From the NCBI GenBank assembly GCA_964577115.1, contig CAZNXJ010000012.1, positions 103,082-167,081 of the forward strand: a stretch of DNA of 64,000 nucleotides. The letters are read 5' to 3'. Under the pieces are notes generated by a model, which worked only from the letters and a program-made list of their open reading frames with translations, ran no database searches and was not told where the DNA came from. Shown here piece by piece: positions 17,935 through 26,464 of this stretch; within the stretch, counting starts at the first letter, position 1; each line of letters opens with the position of its first letter. Source of the stretch: CAZNXJ01 sp964577115. GTDB taxonomy: Bacteria; Planctomycetota; Planctomycetia; Pirellulales; Pirellulaceae. The translations under genes and the position numbers were made by a program.

Positions 17935-19251
17935 CTATTCGAGTGGGTTGAGCACCAGGCCGCTCAGCAGCTTGGGATAGAAGTAGGTGCTCTTCGCCGG
18001 CATGCGCTCGCCCGCCTCACTGATCAAGCGAATGTGATCGATTGTGGCCGGCATCACGAGGGCGGCCAGCGGGAAGTCCGTCCCATCGTCATCGCCCTGC
18101 GTCAGCCCTTGGATGACCTCGTCGACCAGATGCACGTACTTCGCTTTCGGCAGGTCACGTGCTCCTAGCAGCGTCTCGATGATCAGCCGGTGCAGGATGG
18201 CGACGCCGAGTCCGCACCAATCCGGCGTGTGTTCGGAGGCAACTTCGCGCATCCGTTCGCGGCCTTCTGACGTGATCCTCGCAAGGACCCAGCGCTGATC
18301 CTGGCCGGCATACAGCGCGATCTGCCCCTGCTCGCCCTCTTGCTCGATCTGCTTCCAAAGAACTTCTGCCAGGTCGGCACCTTCGCCGGCCACGCGTGAG
18401 TCGAACAGCCCGCCGAGCTTCTCGATGAGCGTCTGCGAACTGATGGGAGGCAGGCCGCGGAACAACCGGTGCGTCGGCAGCACGATCATGCCCGGATCGC
18501 TCATGCTCACGAGCATAGTGAGCACAAAATTGGCGGGATGGTTGTCGTCGAGGTTACCGGCCGCTCGTAGCTGTTCGCGATAGTTCAGCGCCGTCTCGTA
18601 CCGGTGGTGACCGTCGGCGATGAACAGCGGCTTGCCGGAGACAAAGGATGCGAGCCGCGAGATCAGGGCGACGTCCGTGACGGGCCACAGGCGATGCACC
18701 ACCCCGAGATGATCCACGGCCTCGAGCGGCGTCTGCCCTGAGGTGGCCTCGTCGAGAAGCTGCTGCGCCTCATTGTCGGCGTCCGGATAGAGCCCGAAGA
18801 TCTGGCTCAGATTCGCCTTGCAGGCCTGAGTCAGCTTGAGACGGTCCTCCTTGGCCGATGCGTGCGTTTCCTCGTGCGGGAAGATCTTGCCCTCGCCGAA
18901 CGGTTCCAGCCGCACCCGCGCCATGAAACCCCGCCGGACGAAATGCTGGCCGGCATAGTCGAACGCCTGGTAGTAGGCGTAAATGGCCGGATCGCCCTCG
19001 GTCTGCAAGACGCCCTCGCGCCGCCAGTTGCGCAGAAACTTCGCGGCTCGCGTGTAGCGGTTGCTTGACTCGTCGTCGCCCGGCTCGTCGCGATTCAAAA
19101 TCAACCGGATGACGTTCGCAGGATGCTTCTTGTAGAGAGCATCCTGGAGCTCGGGATCAATTACATCGTACGGCGGAGCCACCACGTTGCTCAGTTCGCC
19201 CACGTGTCCCAAGTCGTAACGCAATCCGCGAAAAGCCTGAATCTCGGGCAT
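17935..19251 (-). CDS. DUF1015 family protein
   Basis: The protein has 438 residues, the normal length of DUF1015 (SerC-neighbour) proteins. Visible family features: FRGLRYD, VVAPPYDVIDPE near the start, IFPHEETHASAKEDRL, IFGLYPD, and LFIADGHHRYETALNYRE, the HHRYET motif that marks the family. The function is unknown; in some bacteria it lies next to serine-biosynthesis genes, which is not the case here. I chose the ATG at 19251 (MPEIQAFRG) because conservation begins there and a CAGGA precedes it. The open frame upstream is Arg-rich and not protein-like. It lies upstream of, and in the same direction as, parA. Confidence 0.9.
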   Translation of the reverse strand: MPEIQAFRGLRYDLGHVGELSNVVAPPYDVIDPELQDALYKKHPANVIRLILNRDEPGDDESSNRYTRAAKFLRNWRREGVLQTEGDPAIYAYYQAFDYAGQHFVRRGFMARVRLEPFGEGKIFPHEETHASAKEDRLKLTQACKANLSQIFGLYPDADNEAQQLLDEATSGQTPLEAVDHLGVVHRLWPVTDVALISRLASFVSGKPLFIADGHHRYETALNYREQLRAAGNLDDNHPANFVLTMLVSMSDPGMIVLPTHRLFRGLPPISSQTLIEKLGGLFDSRVAGEGADLAEVLWKQIEQEGEQGQIALYAGQDQRWVLARITSEGRERMREVASEHTPDWCGLGVAILHRLIIETLLGARDLPKAKYVHLVDEVIQGLTQGDDDGTDFPLAALVMPATIDHIRLISEAGERMPAKSTYFYPKLLSGLVLNPLE

Positions 19252-19531
19252 GTCTTCGAAATCCTGTAGTTGCGCGGCGGATGTCACGCCGCCGCCCCGG
19301 GAGGACAGGCACACCGGGTCCGGCGTACCCAATGACCGCGCGCCGTACCTACACTCCGCCTGCACGACCGAAGCGCCGAACGGCACTGATGTTTCCAAGC
19401 TGTAGCGTATCGAGTGCGGGCCAATCGAGAAATGCCCCGCCCGCGCATGATCCGCCGGATTCGGGGTGTCGGATTGCTGTCGCGCGGAATTTGGGCCCCG
19501 CCGTGTGTTCGGGCGGCCGGGCGACGCAACG

Positions 19532-19568
19532 AAAAAGGCGGGCGCGTGCTCGGCAGCACGCTCCCGCC
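19532..19568 (-). terminator. Rho-independent terminator after ahcY
   Basis: On the minus strand a 6-bp stem (GGCGGG/CCCGCC), one mismatch and a further 7-bp stem close on a 4-base loop, followed by TTTTT (19532-19536). It starts 45 bases past the ahcY stop and so ends the ahcY transcript. The remainder of the gap 19252-19612 shows nothing else. Confidence 0.88.
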
Positions 19569-19612
19569 TGTTGTCTTGCCTGCGCTCCGCCGATATCCGG
19601 CGGCAGCTTCGC

Positions 19613-20944
19613 TTAGTAGCGGTAGTTTTCCGGCTTGTACGGACCCTCGACCGGGACGCCAATGTACTCCGCCTGCTCCGGCGTCAGCTTGGTGAGCTTC
19701 ACGCCGAGCTTGTCGAGGTGGAGCCGAGCGACTTCCTCGTCGAGGTGCTTCGGCAGTACGTGCACCCCGACTTCGAACTTCTCGGGTTCGGTCCACAGCG
19801 CGATCTGCGCCAGGACCTGGTTCGTGAACGAGGTGGACATGACGAACGACGGATGACCGGTGGCACATCCCAGATTCACGAGCCGCCCTTGAGCGAGCAC
19901 GATGATCGACTTTCCGTCCGGGAACGTATAGCGGTCGACCTGCGGCTTGATTTCCTGACGCTTCACGTCCTTCTGCTGATTGAGCCACGCCATGTCGATC
20001 TCGAGATCGAAGTGGCCGATGTTGCAGACGATCGCATCGTTCGGCATCGCCAGCATGTGTTCGCCGCGGATGATGTCGCGGTTGCCGGTGGCAGTGACGA
20101 AGATGTTGCCGCGTGGTGCGGCCTCTTCCATCGTCGTGACTTCGAAGCCCTCCATCGCCGCTTGCAGCGCGTTGATCGGGTCGATTTCCGTGACGATCAC
20201 TCGCGCCCCATAACGTTGCATCGACTGGGCGCATCCCTTGCCAACGTCGCCATAGCCGCAGACGACGACCGTCTTGCCGGCGATCATCACGTCGGTCGCA
20301 CGCTTGATCCCGTCTGCGAGCGACTCGCGGCAGCCGTAGAGATTGTCAAACTTGCTCTTGGTCACCGAGTCGTTGACGTTGATCGCGGGAACCCGCAGCG
20401 TCCCCTTTTTCATCATCTTGCGGAGCTCTTTGACGCCCGTGGTCGTCTCTTCGGAGAGCCCCTTGATGCCGGGCAGAAGTTCCGGAAAGCGATTATGGAC
20501 GACGGCGGTCAGGTCGCCACCATCATCGAGAATCATGTTCAGCGGTTGGCCATCCGGGAAGAAGAGGGTCTGTTCAATGCACCAGTAAAATTCTTCCTCG
20601 GTCATCCCCTTCCAGGCGTAAACCGGCACACCGCGTTGGGCGATGGCCGCAGCGGCCTGGTCCTGGGTCGAAAAGATGTTGCAGCTGCTCCAGGTGACTT
20701 CCGCACCGAGTTCAAGGAGTGTTTCGATGAGCACGGCGGTCTGGATGGTCATATGCAGACAGCCGGCGATACGTGCTCCCTTCAGCGGCTTCGACGGACC
20801 GTACTTTTCGCGCAAAGCCATCAGGCCGGGCATTTCATTCTCGGCCAGCATGATCTCGCGGCGGCCAAGATCGGCCAAACCAATGTCCTTGACCTTGTAC
20901 GGCAGACGCTTTGATTGCACCTCGGCTTGAGCCACGATGATCAT
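19613..20944 (-). CDS. ahcY: Adenosylhomocysteinase
   Basis: The NAD-dependent enzyme splits S-adenosylhomocysteine to adenosine and homocysteine, completing the SAM methyl cycle. It has 443 residues. Signatures: GCLHMTIQTAVLIETL, SSCNIFSTQDQAAA, the NAD-site sequence VVVCGYGDVGKGCA, and the C-terminal KPENYRY whose Lys and Tyr reach into the neighbouring subunit's NAD site. NVNDSVTKSKFDN supplies the active-site Lys and Asp. The ATG at 20944 touches its GAGGAG; a GTG three codons later (20935) has ideal nine-base spacing and may be the true start. A leader hairpin lies just upstream and a terminator just downstream, so it is probably a single-gene transcript. Confidence 0.97.
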   Translation of the reverse strand: MIIVAQAEVQSKRLPYKVKDIGLADLGRREIMLAENEMPGLMALREKYGPSKPLKGARIAGCLHMTIQTAVLIETLLELGAEVTWSSCNIFSTQDQAAAAIAQRGVPVYAWKGMTEEEFYWCIEQTLFFPDGQPLNMILDDGGDLTAVVHNRFPELLPGIKGLSEETTTGVKELRKMMKKGTLRVPAINVNDSVTKSKFDNLYGCRESLADGIKRATDVMIAGKTVVVCGYGDVGKGCAQSMQRYGARVIVTEIDPINALQAAMEGFEVTTMEEAAPRGNIFVTATGNRDIIRGEHMLAMPNDAIVCNIGHFDLEIDMAWLNQQKDVKRQEIKPQVDRYTFPDGKSIIVLAQGRLVNLGCATGHPSFVMSTSFTNQVLAQIALWTEPEKFEVGVHVLPKHLDEEVARLHLDKLGVKLTKLTPEQAEYIGVPVEGPYKPENYRY

Positions 20945-20955
20945 CTCCTCATTCG

Positions 20956-20982
20956 GGCGACGGCGTCCAAGATGCCCTCGCC
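20956..20982 (-). promoter_or_regulatory. Leader hairpin upstream of ahcY
   Basis: On the minus strand GGCGA-x-GGC and GCC-x-TCGCC pair across a 9-base loop (5 bp, one mismatch, 3 bp), ending just before the GAGGAG site. It could modulate ribosome access. It does not match the SAH riboswitch consensus as I know it. Confidence 0.35.
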
Positions 20983-21113
20983 GGATTATGAATCACTACC
21001 AACTTGTCACTTGTCCATCGCCGACACACGTTGGCTCGCCGGCGTAAATCACTCGTTCGACGCATATCTTGCCACCCAAGTATGACGGGGCCTTGAGGAC
21101 CTCGCAAGGCGAC

Positions 21114-21803
21114 TCAACGCGTCGAAAGCCCGTCGAGTTCATCAAACGCACGCCGCGCGGCTGTCACGAACTCGCGAGTTTTTACGGGGCATTTCTGCCC
21201 TGGTTCATTTTCGACGCCGCTCGCCGTGTCCACGGCACTAGGCCGCGCTGCAAGGATGGCGTCCTTCACATTGCGCGGCGTCAAGCCACCTGCCAATATC
21301 CACGGCAGTTCGGCGCTACCCACTGGGCGGTCGCGTAGGTTGCCCCAGTCGAGTGTCGTCCCCGTTCCGCCATACTGACCGTGTTGATAGGCGTCCAATA
21401 ACACGGCCGATAGCGGAATCTCTTGCTCCGCACACCGCGCCACATATTCAGTGGCCTCGGACAAGGTGCCCGACTTGAGCCGGATGGCGCGGATGAGCCG
21501 AACGTCCGGTAGGAGTTCCCGCACTTGTCCCAGAAACTCGGGTGGCTCATCGCCGTGGAATTGGAGGTAGTCGAACCCGATCGCCCGCTGGCTTGCTGCG
21601 ATCTGCTCGAGCGACCCGTTCACAAACAACCCGACTTTGGCCATCTCCGGGGGCAAGCGGGCCGCGATCTGCTCGGCGCTGGCGAGCGAAATGCACCGCG
21701 AGCTGCCGGGAAAAAAGTTGAACCCCACGGCATCGGCGCCCGCTTCCGCCACAAGCTCGGCATCTTCCGGGGATGTAATTCCACAGATCTTTATGCGGAA
21801 CAT
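21114..21803 (-). CDS. trpF: Phosphoribosylanthranilate isomerase
   Basis: This enzyme catalyses the third step of tryptophan synthesis, an Amadori rearrangement of phosphoribosylanthranilate. It is a TIM barrel of 229 residues. It shows KICGITSPEDAELVAEAGADAVG at the start (catalytic Cys in KICGI), GLFVNGSLEQI, LQFHGDEPPE, LLDAYQHGQYGGTG (catalytic Asp and phosphate loop) and ILAGGLTPRNV. The ATG at 21803 (MFRIKICG) fits the family; a TTG three codons upstream is also in frame. It stands alone: trpC is about 38 kb away in this window and no other trp genes are seen. Confidence 0.94.
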   Translation of the reverse strand: MFRIKICGITSPEDAELVAEAGADAVGFNFFPGSSRCISLASAEQIAARLPPEMAKVGLFVNGSLEQIAASQRAIGFDYLQFHGDEPPEFLGQVRELLPDVRLIRAIRLKSGTLSEATEYVARCAEQEIPLSAVLLDAYQHGQYGGTGTTLDWGNLRDRPVGSAELPWILAGGLTPRNVKDAILAARPSAVDTASGVENEPGQKCPVKTREFVTAARRAFDELDGLSTR

Positions 21804-22006
21804 GCTGGGCAAATTCGTAGCGGGACGTGACTAGGGACGGAAGGGGCGGAGAAAGTGGTGAGAGTCACCTCGGCCCGCCGCCGCTAGCCCGCATCCACGT
21901 TCCGCCCGAAATAGCGACTCACCTGCGAGTCACTTAAGTTTAACGTTCCAGCGGCCGATCAGTCAGACAGGGATGCGAGATATTGCGCGCCGCCGGGGAG
22001 CTCAGG

Positions 22007-23377
22007 ATGAGCTGGTACCCACTGAACGATCTGAATCGGACGGGTCTCCTGGTACGCCATCGGATTTATGTCACAGGCGTTCTTACGGCGCTGCTTCTAT
22101 TGATTGCGAGCCTGGCGGTCGGCGATCGCCACGCGCGTTGCCTCGTCAGCACGCAAGTTTGGCTGCCGCGCGATGAGCCCGCACCCCGGTTCGACTCCGA
22201 TGGGCTGCAGCACCTCCAGCAAACGGCTCGTGACCCACGTCTTCTCGGCCCCGTCTGCCACCATGCGGGCGTCCAGCTCGAGGACCTTGGCGTCTCGTCG
22301 CTCGCCGAACTTGGTTCGCAGCTCGAATTCCGCCTTTCACAACCAACGGCTGTCCCCGGCACTGTGGTGCGCGTGAAACTATGGACCGCCCACCCCCGTG
22401 CAGCGCAGAAACTGCTGGACGAGCTGGCACGGGAGCTTGCCGGTCCCCGCCAGCCGCGATCAAAACCGCAGACGCTGCTCGCCGCGCACTCTCAACCTGC
22501 CGCCGAAGAACAGCAGCGCTGGGCGGCACTCGAGCGATCGCTCGACCAATATCTCGATGCCGTTCGCCGACTGATGGACGACTATTTTGCTGCGGTTGAT
22601 TCGGAGGATGTTGATGCTTCATCCGACGATCGGCAAACACACCACGTCTCGACGCATTTGCCGGTCGGCGATGTGCCACAAAATCGGGATTGGCTGTCCG
22701 CGGCGGCGGAGCTCGGTGCGCTGGAGGCCGAATTGGAGCGGCTGAGCCAGATTTATGCGGACAAGCACCCGGTGATGATTCGCATGAAACGCGAGATTGC
22801 AGCGCTTTCCGAACGGCTCGCGCAGTCGGCCTCTGCACCCGCGCCGCGGCGCACGGCGGAAATCGAAGTCACGCGATTGAATCTCCGCACGCTGGAAGAA
22901 TCTTCGAGCGAATTGCGCGACAGGGTTGCCTCCTATATCACGGCGCGCCAAGCAGCTGCTCTTCGGCCCGTCGTCGTTGAGCCGCCGGTTCGCACGGGAC
23001 GTGTCCTCGAGAAGGCTCATGTCGCCGCTCGAAGAGGCGGCTGGTGGGGGACTCCGCTGATTGGCATCTGCGCGACGTGTGGACTCGCGGCCGTAGCGTT
23101 GGCCGCCGGTGGGCTCCGTCCGAGCAGCGATGTCCTTCGCAGTGCGGAGCAACTGCGGCGCGTGTGGAAGGGCGAGGTGATTGGCAGCCTGGGGTACACG
23201 GACGCTTCACGATGCGCCCGTGATCCATTCGTCCCGGCCATCCACGTCGCCGAGGTGATGGTGGCCCTTGGCATCATCGCCTTGGTCGTCTGTGTGCTTC
23301 GCGATCCCGAGTTCGGAACGAACTTCGCGCACGATCCGCGCCTTGCGCTATCCGAGTTCCTCCGGCTCGTTCGATAA
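22007..23377 (+). CDS. Polysaccharide chain-length-determinant-like (Wzz/GNVR-type) membrane protein
   Basis: The protein has 456 residues. One membrane helix lies near the N-terminus (VTGVLTALLLLIASLAV) and another near the end of the coiled-coil (PLIGICATCGLAAVALA). A third hydrophobic segment near the C-terminus (VMVALGIIALVVCVL) departs from the usual two-helix Wzz pattern. The periplasmic part is rich in Glu/Leu/Arg and forms a probable coiled-coil (about 240-325) with LSQIYADKHPVMIRMKREI, the typical YxxxHP motif of Wzz/GumC-type proteins. Such proteins set the length or export of surface polysaccharide. The ATG at 22007 has GGGGAG seven bases upstream. It is followed by an ExeA-like ATPase and a kinase-fold protein, a gene order known from exopolysaccharide systems. 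Confidence 0.75.
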   Translation: MSWYPLNDLNRTGLLVRHRIYVTGVLTALLLLIASLAVGDRHARCLVSTQVWLPRDEPAPRFDSDGLQHLQQTARDPRLLGPVCHHAGVQLEDLGVSSLAELGSQLEFRLSQPTAVPGTVVRVKLWTAHPRAAQKLLDELARELAGPRQPRSKPQTLLAAHSQPAAEEQQRWAALERSLDQYLDAVRRLMDDYFAAVDSEDVDASSDDRQTHHVSTHLPVGDVPQNRDWLSAAAELGALEAELERLSQIYADKHPVMIRMKREIAALSERLAQSASAPAPRRTAEIEVTRLNLRTLEESSSELRDRVASYITARQAAALRPVVVEPPVRTGRVLEKAHVAARRGGWWGTPLIGICATCGLAAVALAAGGLRPSSDVLRSAEQLRRVWKGEVIGSLGYTDASRCARDPFVPAIHVAEVMVALGIIALVVCVLRDPEFGTNFAHDPRLALSEFLRLVR

Positions 23378-23589
23378 TCCGCGATGAGTTCGGTTCGGCT
23401 GACAAACGTGCGGTACCGAACGCGGCGGATTTCGCTTGAGCGGGCGAGGGCGTCAGGTGCTGGCCGGTGCGCAGCGCGGCTGGAACTCTGGCTGAAGCTT
23501 GCGGCCTGTGCGAGCCGATTTGATCAGTAAGACCGCGCGTTCTGCGATGGAGAACTCGCGCGACCGAACGTCAGCAAGGATGGTACGGC

Positions 23590-25287
23590 ATGTACGAAGC
23601 GTTCTTTGGGCTGCTCCAACGGCCTTTTGCGGCGGTTCCATCAGTTCAGAACTATTTTGCGGCCGAGGCGATCGAGCAGTCTCGGCGAACATTGATCCGC
23701 ACCATCGAGCGCGCGGAAGGTGTCGGCCTGATCATCGGGCCGGCGGGAACCGGAAAGACGCTGCTTTGCCAGCTGCTGGCCGACCACTTTAAGAATGACT
23801 ACCGAGTGGTGTTGCTCAACAGCGCACGGATCTGCACGCGGCGTGCCCTGCTGCAAAACATCCTGTTCGAGTTGCGACTTCCGTTTCGGGACATGGAAGA
23901 AGGCGAGCTGCGGCTCTCGCTGATCGACCACCTCGAACCGAGCGAAGAGTGCCCGAACGGCATGTTGCTTGTGATCGATGAAGCGCACACGCTTCCGCTG
24001 CGCATCCTGGAAGAAGTGCGTTTGATCACCAACCTCGTTCGCGATGGCTTGCCCCGCGTCCGTCTGGTGCTCAGCGGCAGCGCGCATCTCGAAGAGCGTC
24101 TTGCGAGCCCGCGACTCGAGTCGTTCAACCAACGCATCGCCAGCCGCTGCTACCTGCACAGTTTCACGCAGCAGGAAACAGCTCAATACGTTCAGCACCA
24201 AGTGCACCTTGCGGGCGGTAAGGCCGAAACGATCTTTGCCGATGATGCGTACCGGGCACTGTATCTTGCCACCGACGGTATCCCTCGGCTGCTGAATCAA
24301 GTCTGCGATCATGTGCTGATGCTGGCGTACGCCGGTGGCCGCCGGAGCATCAATGCGCGCGGCATTGAAGAGGCGTGGGCCGACCTTCAGCGATTGCCGG
24401 CTCCATGGGCGGTCGACACGCAGCCGGCCGAAGGAATCATCGAGTTCGGAGAGCTTGACGCGGCCGACGCAGACGCCGACGAGGATGCGGACGACGAATT
24501 GTTTGCGACGCGTGGCGTCGAGGAAATCGATTCCCGTGAGAACGCGGATCTGATCGAGATCACCGCCGCGGGCGCCGCCGAGGTCGCGATTGTCGAAATC
24601 TCGTCGCAAATCGACGCCCTCAACAGCCTGCCCGAGGTGAGTACCCAGGGGGCAAGCGAGAAGGAACGCGAAGCGAAGAAACGATCGGCCCCGTCCGCAT
24701 GGCGCGCCGAGGACCCCTTTGGTGGCACATTCTCGGACGAAGAAATCGTGCTCGACCAATTCGATTCCTGGGACAATGCGCCGCTCGTCAGTGCCGCCCG
24801 CGTTACCAGCAGCGAAAGCCAAGAGATTGCCGCCGCTCTGACCGCCGCGGAAACCGCGCGCAAGCAGACGGCGACGGTCGTACTTGAAGGTGAGCCGGCG
24901 CGTCGAGACAGCTCGGCGCAAGGGAAAGAACCGTCGCTTGCTTCCGACGTCCAGACGATTGCAACAATCGTCAGCGAGGAAATGGCTGACAAAATATTGA
25001 CGGTCGAATCGCTGACGAGCCAGGCCGCGTCGGATTATGCGGCACCCATGCAGTGCGTGCTGAGTGAACCGGTGGACTATTCCGCGTTAGCTGCTCGAGT
25101 GGCCGAAGAGGCACCGCATGCCCCGTCCCTTCCGGTTCCCCACTATTTTCCGTTGCCGGAGACCGACGACCGCGACATCATTGTGCTCGAAGACGATCAC
25201 GGACCGCAGTTGGCGATCGCGGGCCGTACGCCGCGTGCCACTCGGCAAGAGTACCGGCGGCTCTTCGGCCAGTTACGGCGAAATTAG
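23590..25287 (+). CDS. ExeA/MshM-type AAA ATPase with acidic C-terminal extension
   Basis: The first 275 residues are an AAA ATPase of the ExeA/GspA type: MYEAFFGLLQRPFAAVP, Walker A GPAGTGKTLL near residue 50, Walker B LLVIDEAHTL near 124, sensor SGSAHLEERL, RIASRCYLHSF and GIPRLLNQVCDHVL. ATPases of this sort drive type II secretion assembly or occur in exopolysaccharide (PEP-CTERM/XrtA-like) loci; here the polysaccharide neighbours favour the latter. The remaining 290 residues are acidic, Ala/Asp/Glu-rich and probably disordered; I recognise no domain there and it lacks the peptidoglycan-binding domain of classical ExeA. The kinase-like gene starts 16 bases downstream. Confidence 0.82.
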   Translation: MYEAFFGLLQRPFAAVPSVQNYFAAEAIEQSRRTLIRTIERAEGVGLIIGPAGTGKTLLCQLLADHFKNDYRVVLLNSARICTRRALLQNILFELRLPFRDMEEGELRLSLIDHLEPSEECPNGMLLVIDEAHTLPLRILEEVRLITNLVRDGLPRVRLVLSGSAHLEERLASPRLESFNQRIASRCYLHSFTQQETAQYVQHQVHLAGGKAETIFADDAYRALYLATDGIPRLLNQVCDHVLMLAYAGGRRSINARGIEEAWADLQRLPAPWAVDTQPAEGIIEFGELDAADADADEDADDELFATRGVEEIDSRENADLIEITAAGAAEVAIVEISSQIDALNSLPEVSTQGASEKEREAKKRSAPSAWRAEDPFGGTFSDEEIVLDQFDSWDNAPLVSAARVTSSESQEIAAALTAAETARKQTATVVLEGEPARRDSSAQGKEPSLASDVQTIATIVSEEMADKILTVESLTSQAASDYAAPMQCVLSEPVDYSALAARVAEEAPHAPSLPVPHYFPLPETDDRDIIVLEDDHGPQLAIAGRTPRATRQEYRRLFGQLRRN

Positions 25288-25302
25288 TGAAACGAGATCG
25301 AC

Positions 25303-26367
25303 ATGACGCGCCTTGTGCGAGCTCTCCAAGCGACTCCGCCTGCTCCGGCAGACAGCTCGCCCGCTGCCCCTCGCCTCTGGGGCGCGTCGCGCGTCCGAGT
25401 CGATTCGGCTTACGATCACACGCAATCCTGGCGACTCTTTGCAGCTCGCACGTTCAGCGCCCGCGAACCGCTGGCCGGAGGCGACGTGTCTGCGAGCCAC
25501 CCCGAGGCGGTCGGCCCGAGCCAGGAAGTCGGTGCGTTGCCTCGGGCGAAAGCTGCCGCTGCGGGCGCACATGATCGCACGGCTCCGGGCGAGTTTTCAC
25601 CGGCCGAGATTCCACCCGAACCGGGTGTAGCCGCGCCCACGCTCGCCGATGCGCTCTCACGCCTCGCGGCATGGATTGCCTCCGCTAGGGAACGCGGCCG
25701 GCGGACGGCCGTGACGCGCAGCCGCTTCCGCCCCCCTGCGGCTTTCGAGCGGTGGGTCGAGCAGCAGCGGCGCGCTCCGGCCGTGCATGCTCAATTGGAA
25801 GCCATCGCAGCTCGCCTGCGTAACCGAGTTACCGCCGCCGACCATACGCTTTCCCTCGTCTCGCTCAGTGGGGAAGCCGACATGGCGCTGGTGGCGCTGA
25901 GCCTCGCGGCAACGTTTGGCCAGTATGGATACCGTACGTTGGTTGCCGAACTGGACGATCAACTCCAGACGCTGTCTCTCGTCGTTGGAGACGACGGCCG
26001 TGCGATGGGTACTCCGGCTGCGGGGCACGCAGGCATGGCGCCGGTTCCGGCTATTCAGCTGCATGCGCCCAACGTCTGGTTCGCTCCGGTCTCCGTGCGC
26101 GGCGAGGGTCCGGCTCGTTCGATCCAGGAATGGCTACCCGCCGAGTTCGCTGCGGCCTTTGATCTGACCATCGCGACGCTCGGCGTCTGGAACTCGTTGA
26201 CCGGCATCCCGAGTCCCCCGGTTCTGGCGGGGCGTGTCGTGGCGGTCGTCCGCATTGGCGTCACGACGCGTACGGACTACCAGCGATTTGTCCGACATGC
26301 CAAGAATCGGGCGTGGCACCTTGAGGGCTGCATCGTTCTGGGCGATAGATACTCCGAGACACGCTGA
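25303..26367 (+). CDS. BY-kinase/ParA-fold protein with degenerate P-loop
   Basis: The protein has 354 residues, the first 170 Pro/Ala-rich and without a recognisable domain. From residue 183 the sequence follows the fold of CpsD/Wzc-type tyrosine kinases: LSLVSLSGEADMALVALSLA, then a YGYRTLVAELDDQLQTLSLVVG strand. Compared with the canonical PGEGKST and LLVDADLRRP motifs, the Walker A lysine and Ser/Thr are gone (SGEADMAL) and Walker A' is altered. Downstream strands (DLTIATLGVWNSL, VAVVRIGVTTRTDY) match the end of the fold. The likely role is a non-catalytic partner of the adjacent chain-length protein. It has no tyrosine cluster at the C-terminus. It may be in one operon with the ATPase. 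Confidence 0.65.
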   Translation: MTRLVRALQATPPAPADSSPAAPRLWGASRVRVDSAYDHTQSWRLFAARTFSAREPLAGGDVSASHPEAVGPSQEVGALPRAKAAAAGAHDRTAPGEFSPAEIPPEPGVAAPTLADALSRLAAWIASARERGRRTAVTRSRFRPPAAFERWVEQQRRAPAVHAQLEAIAARLRNRVTAADHTLSLVSLSGEADMALVALSLAATFGQYGYRTLVAELDDQLQTLSLVVGDDGRAMGTPAAGHAGMAPVPAIQLHAPNVWFAPVSVRGEGPARSIQEWLPAEFAAAFDLTIATLGVWNSLTGIPSPPVLAGRVVAVVRIGVTTRTDYQRFVRHAKNRAWHLEGCIVLGDRYSETR

Positions 26368-26464
26368 CCGGCATCGTTTCTCGTCGTCCCCGGCGATCCT
26401 CGCCGTGGCAGTGGCCAGCTCGCGTGTCGGCTATCCTCTACCCCGCGTCGATTCGGAGATCGCA

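Noticed and set aside
19466..20914. Plus-strand open frame of 482 codons opposite ahcY
   Set aside because: Shadow of a certain ahcY gene.
20945..21113. SAH or SAM riboswitch before ahcY
   Set aside because: Only a simple hairpin is present; I cannot match the conserved core of either riboswitch class.
23641..24921. Minus-strand open frame of 426 codons opposite the ExeA-like ATPase
   Set aside because: Shadow of the ATPase gene, with no domain and unnatural composition.
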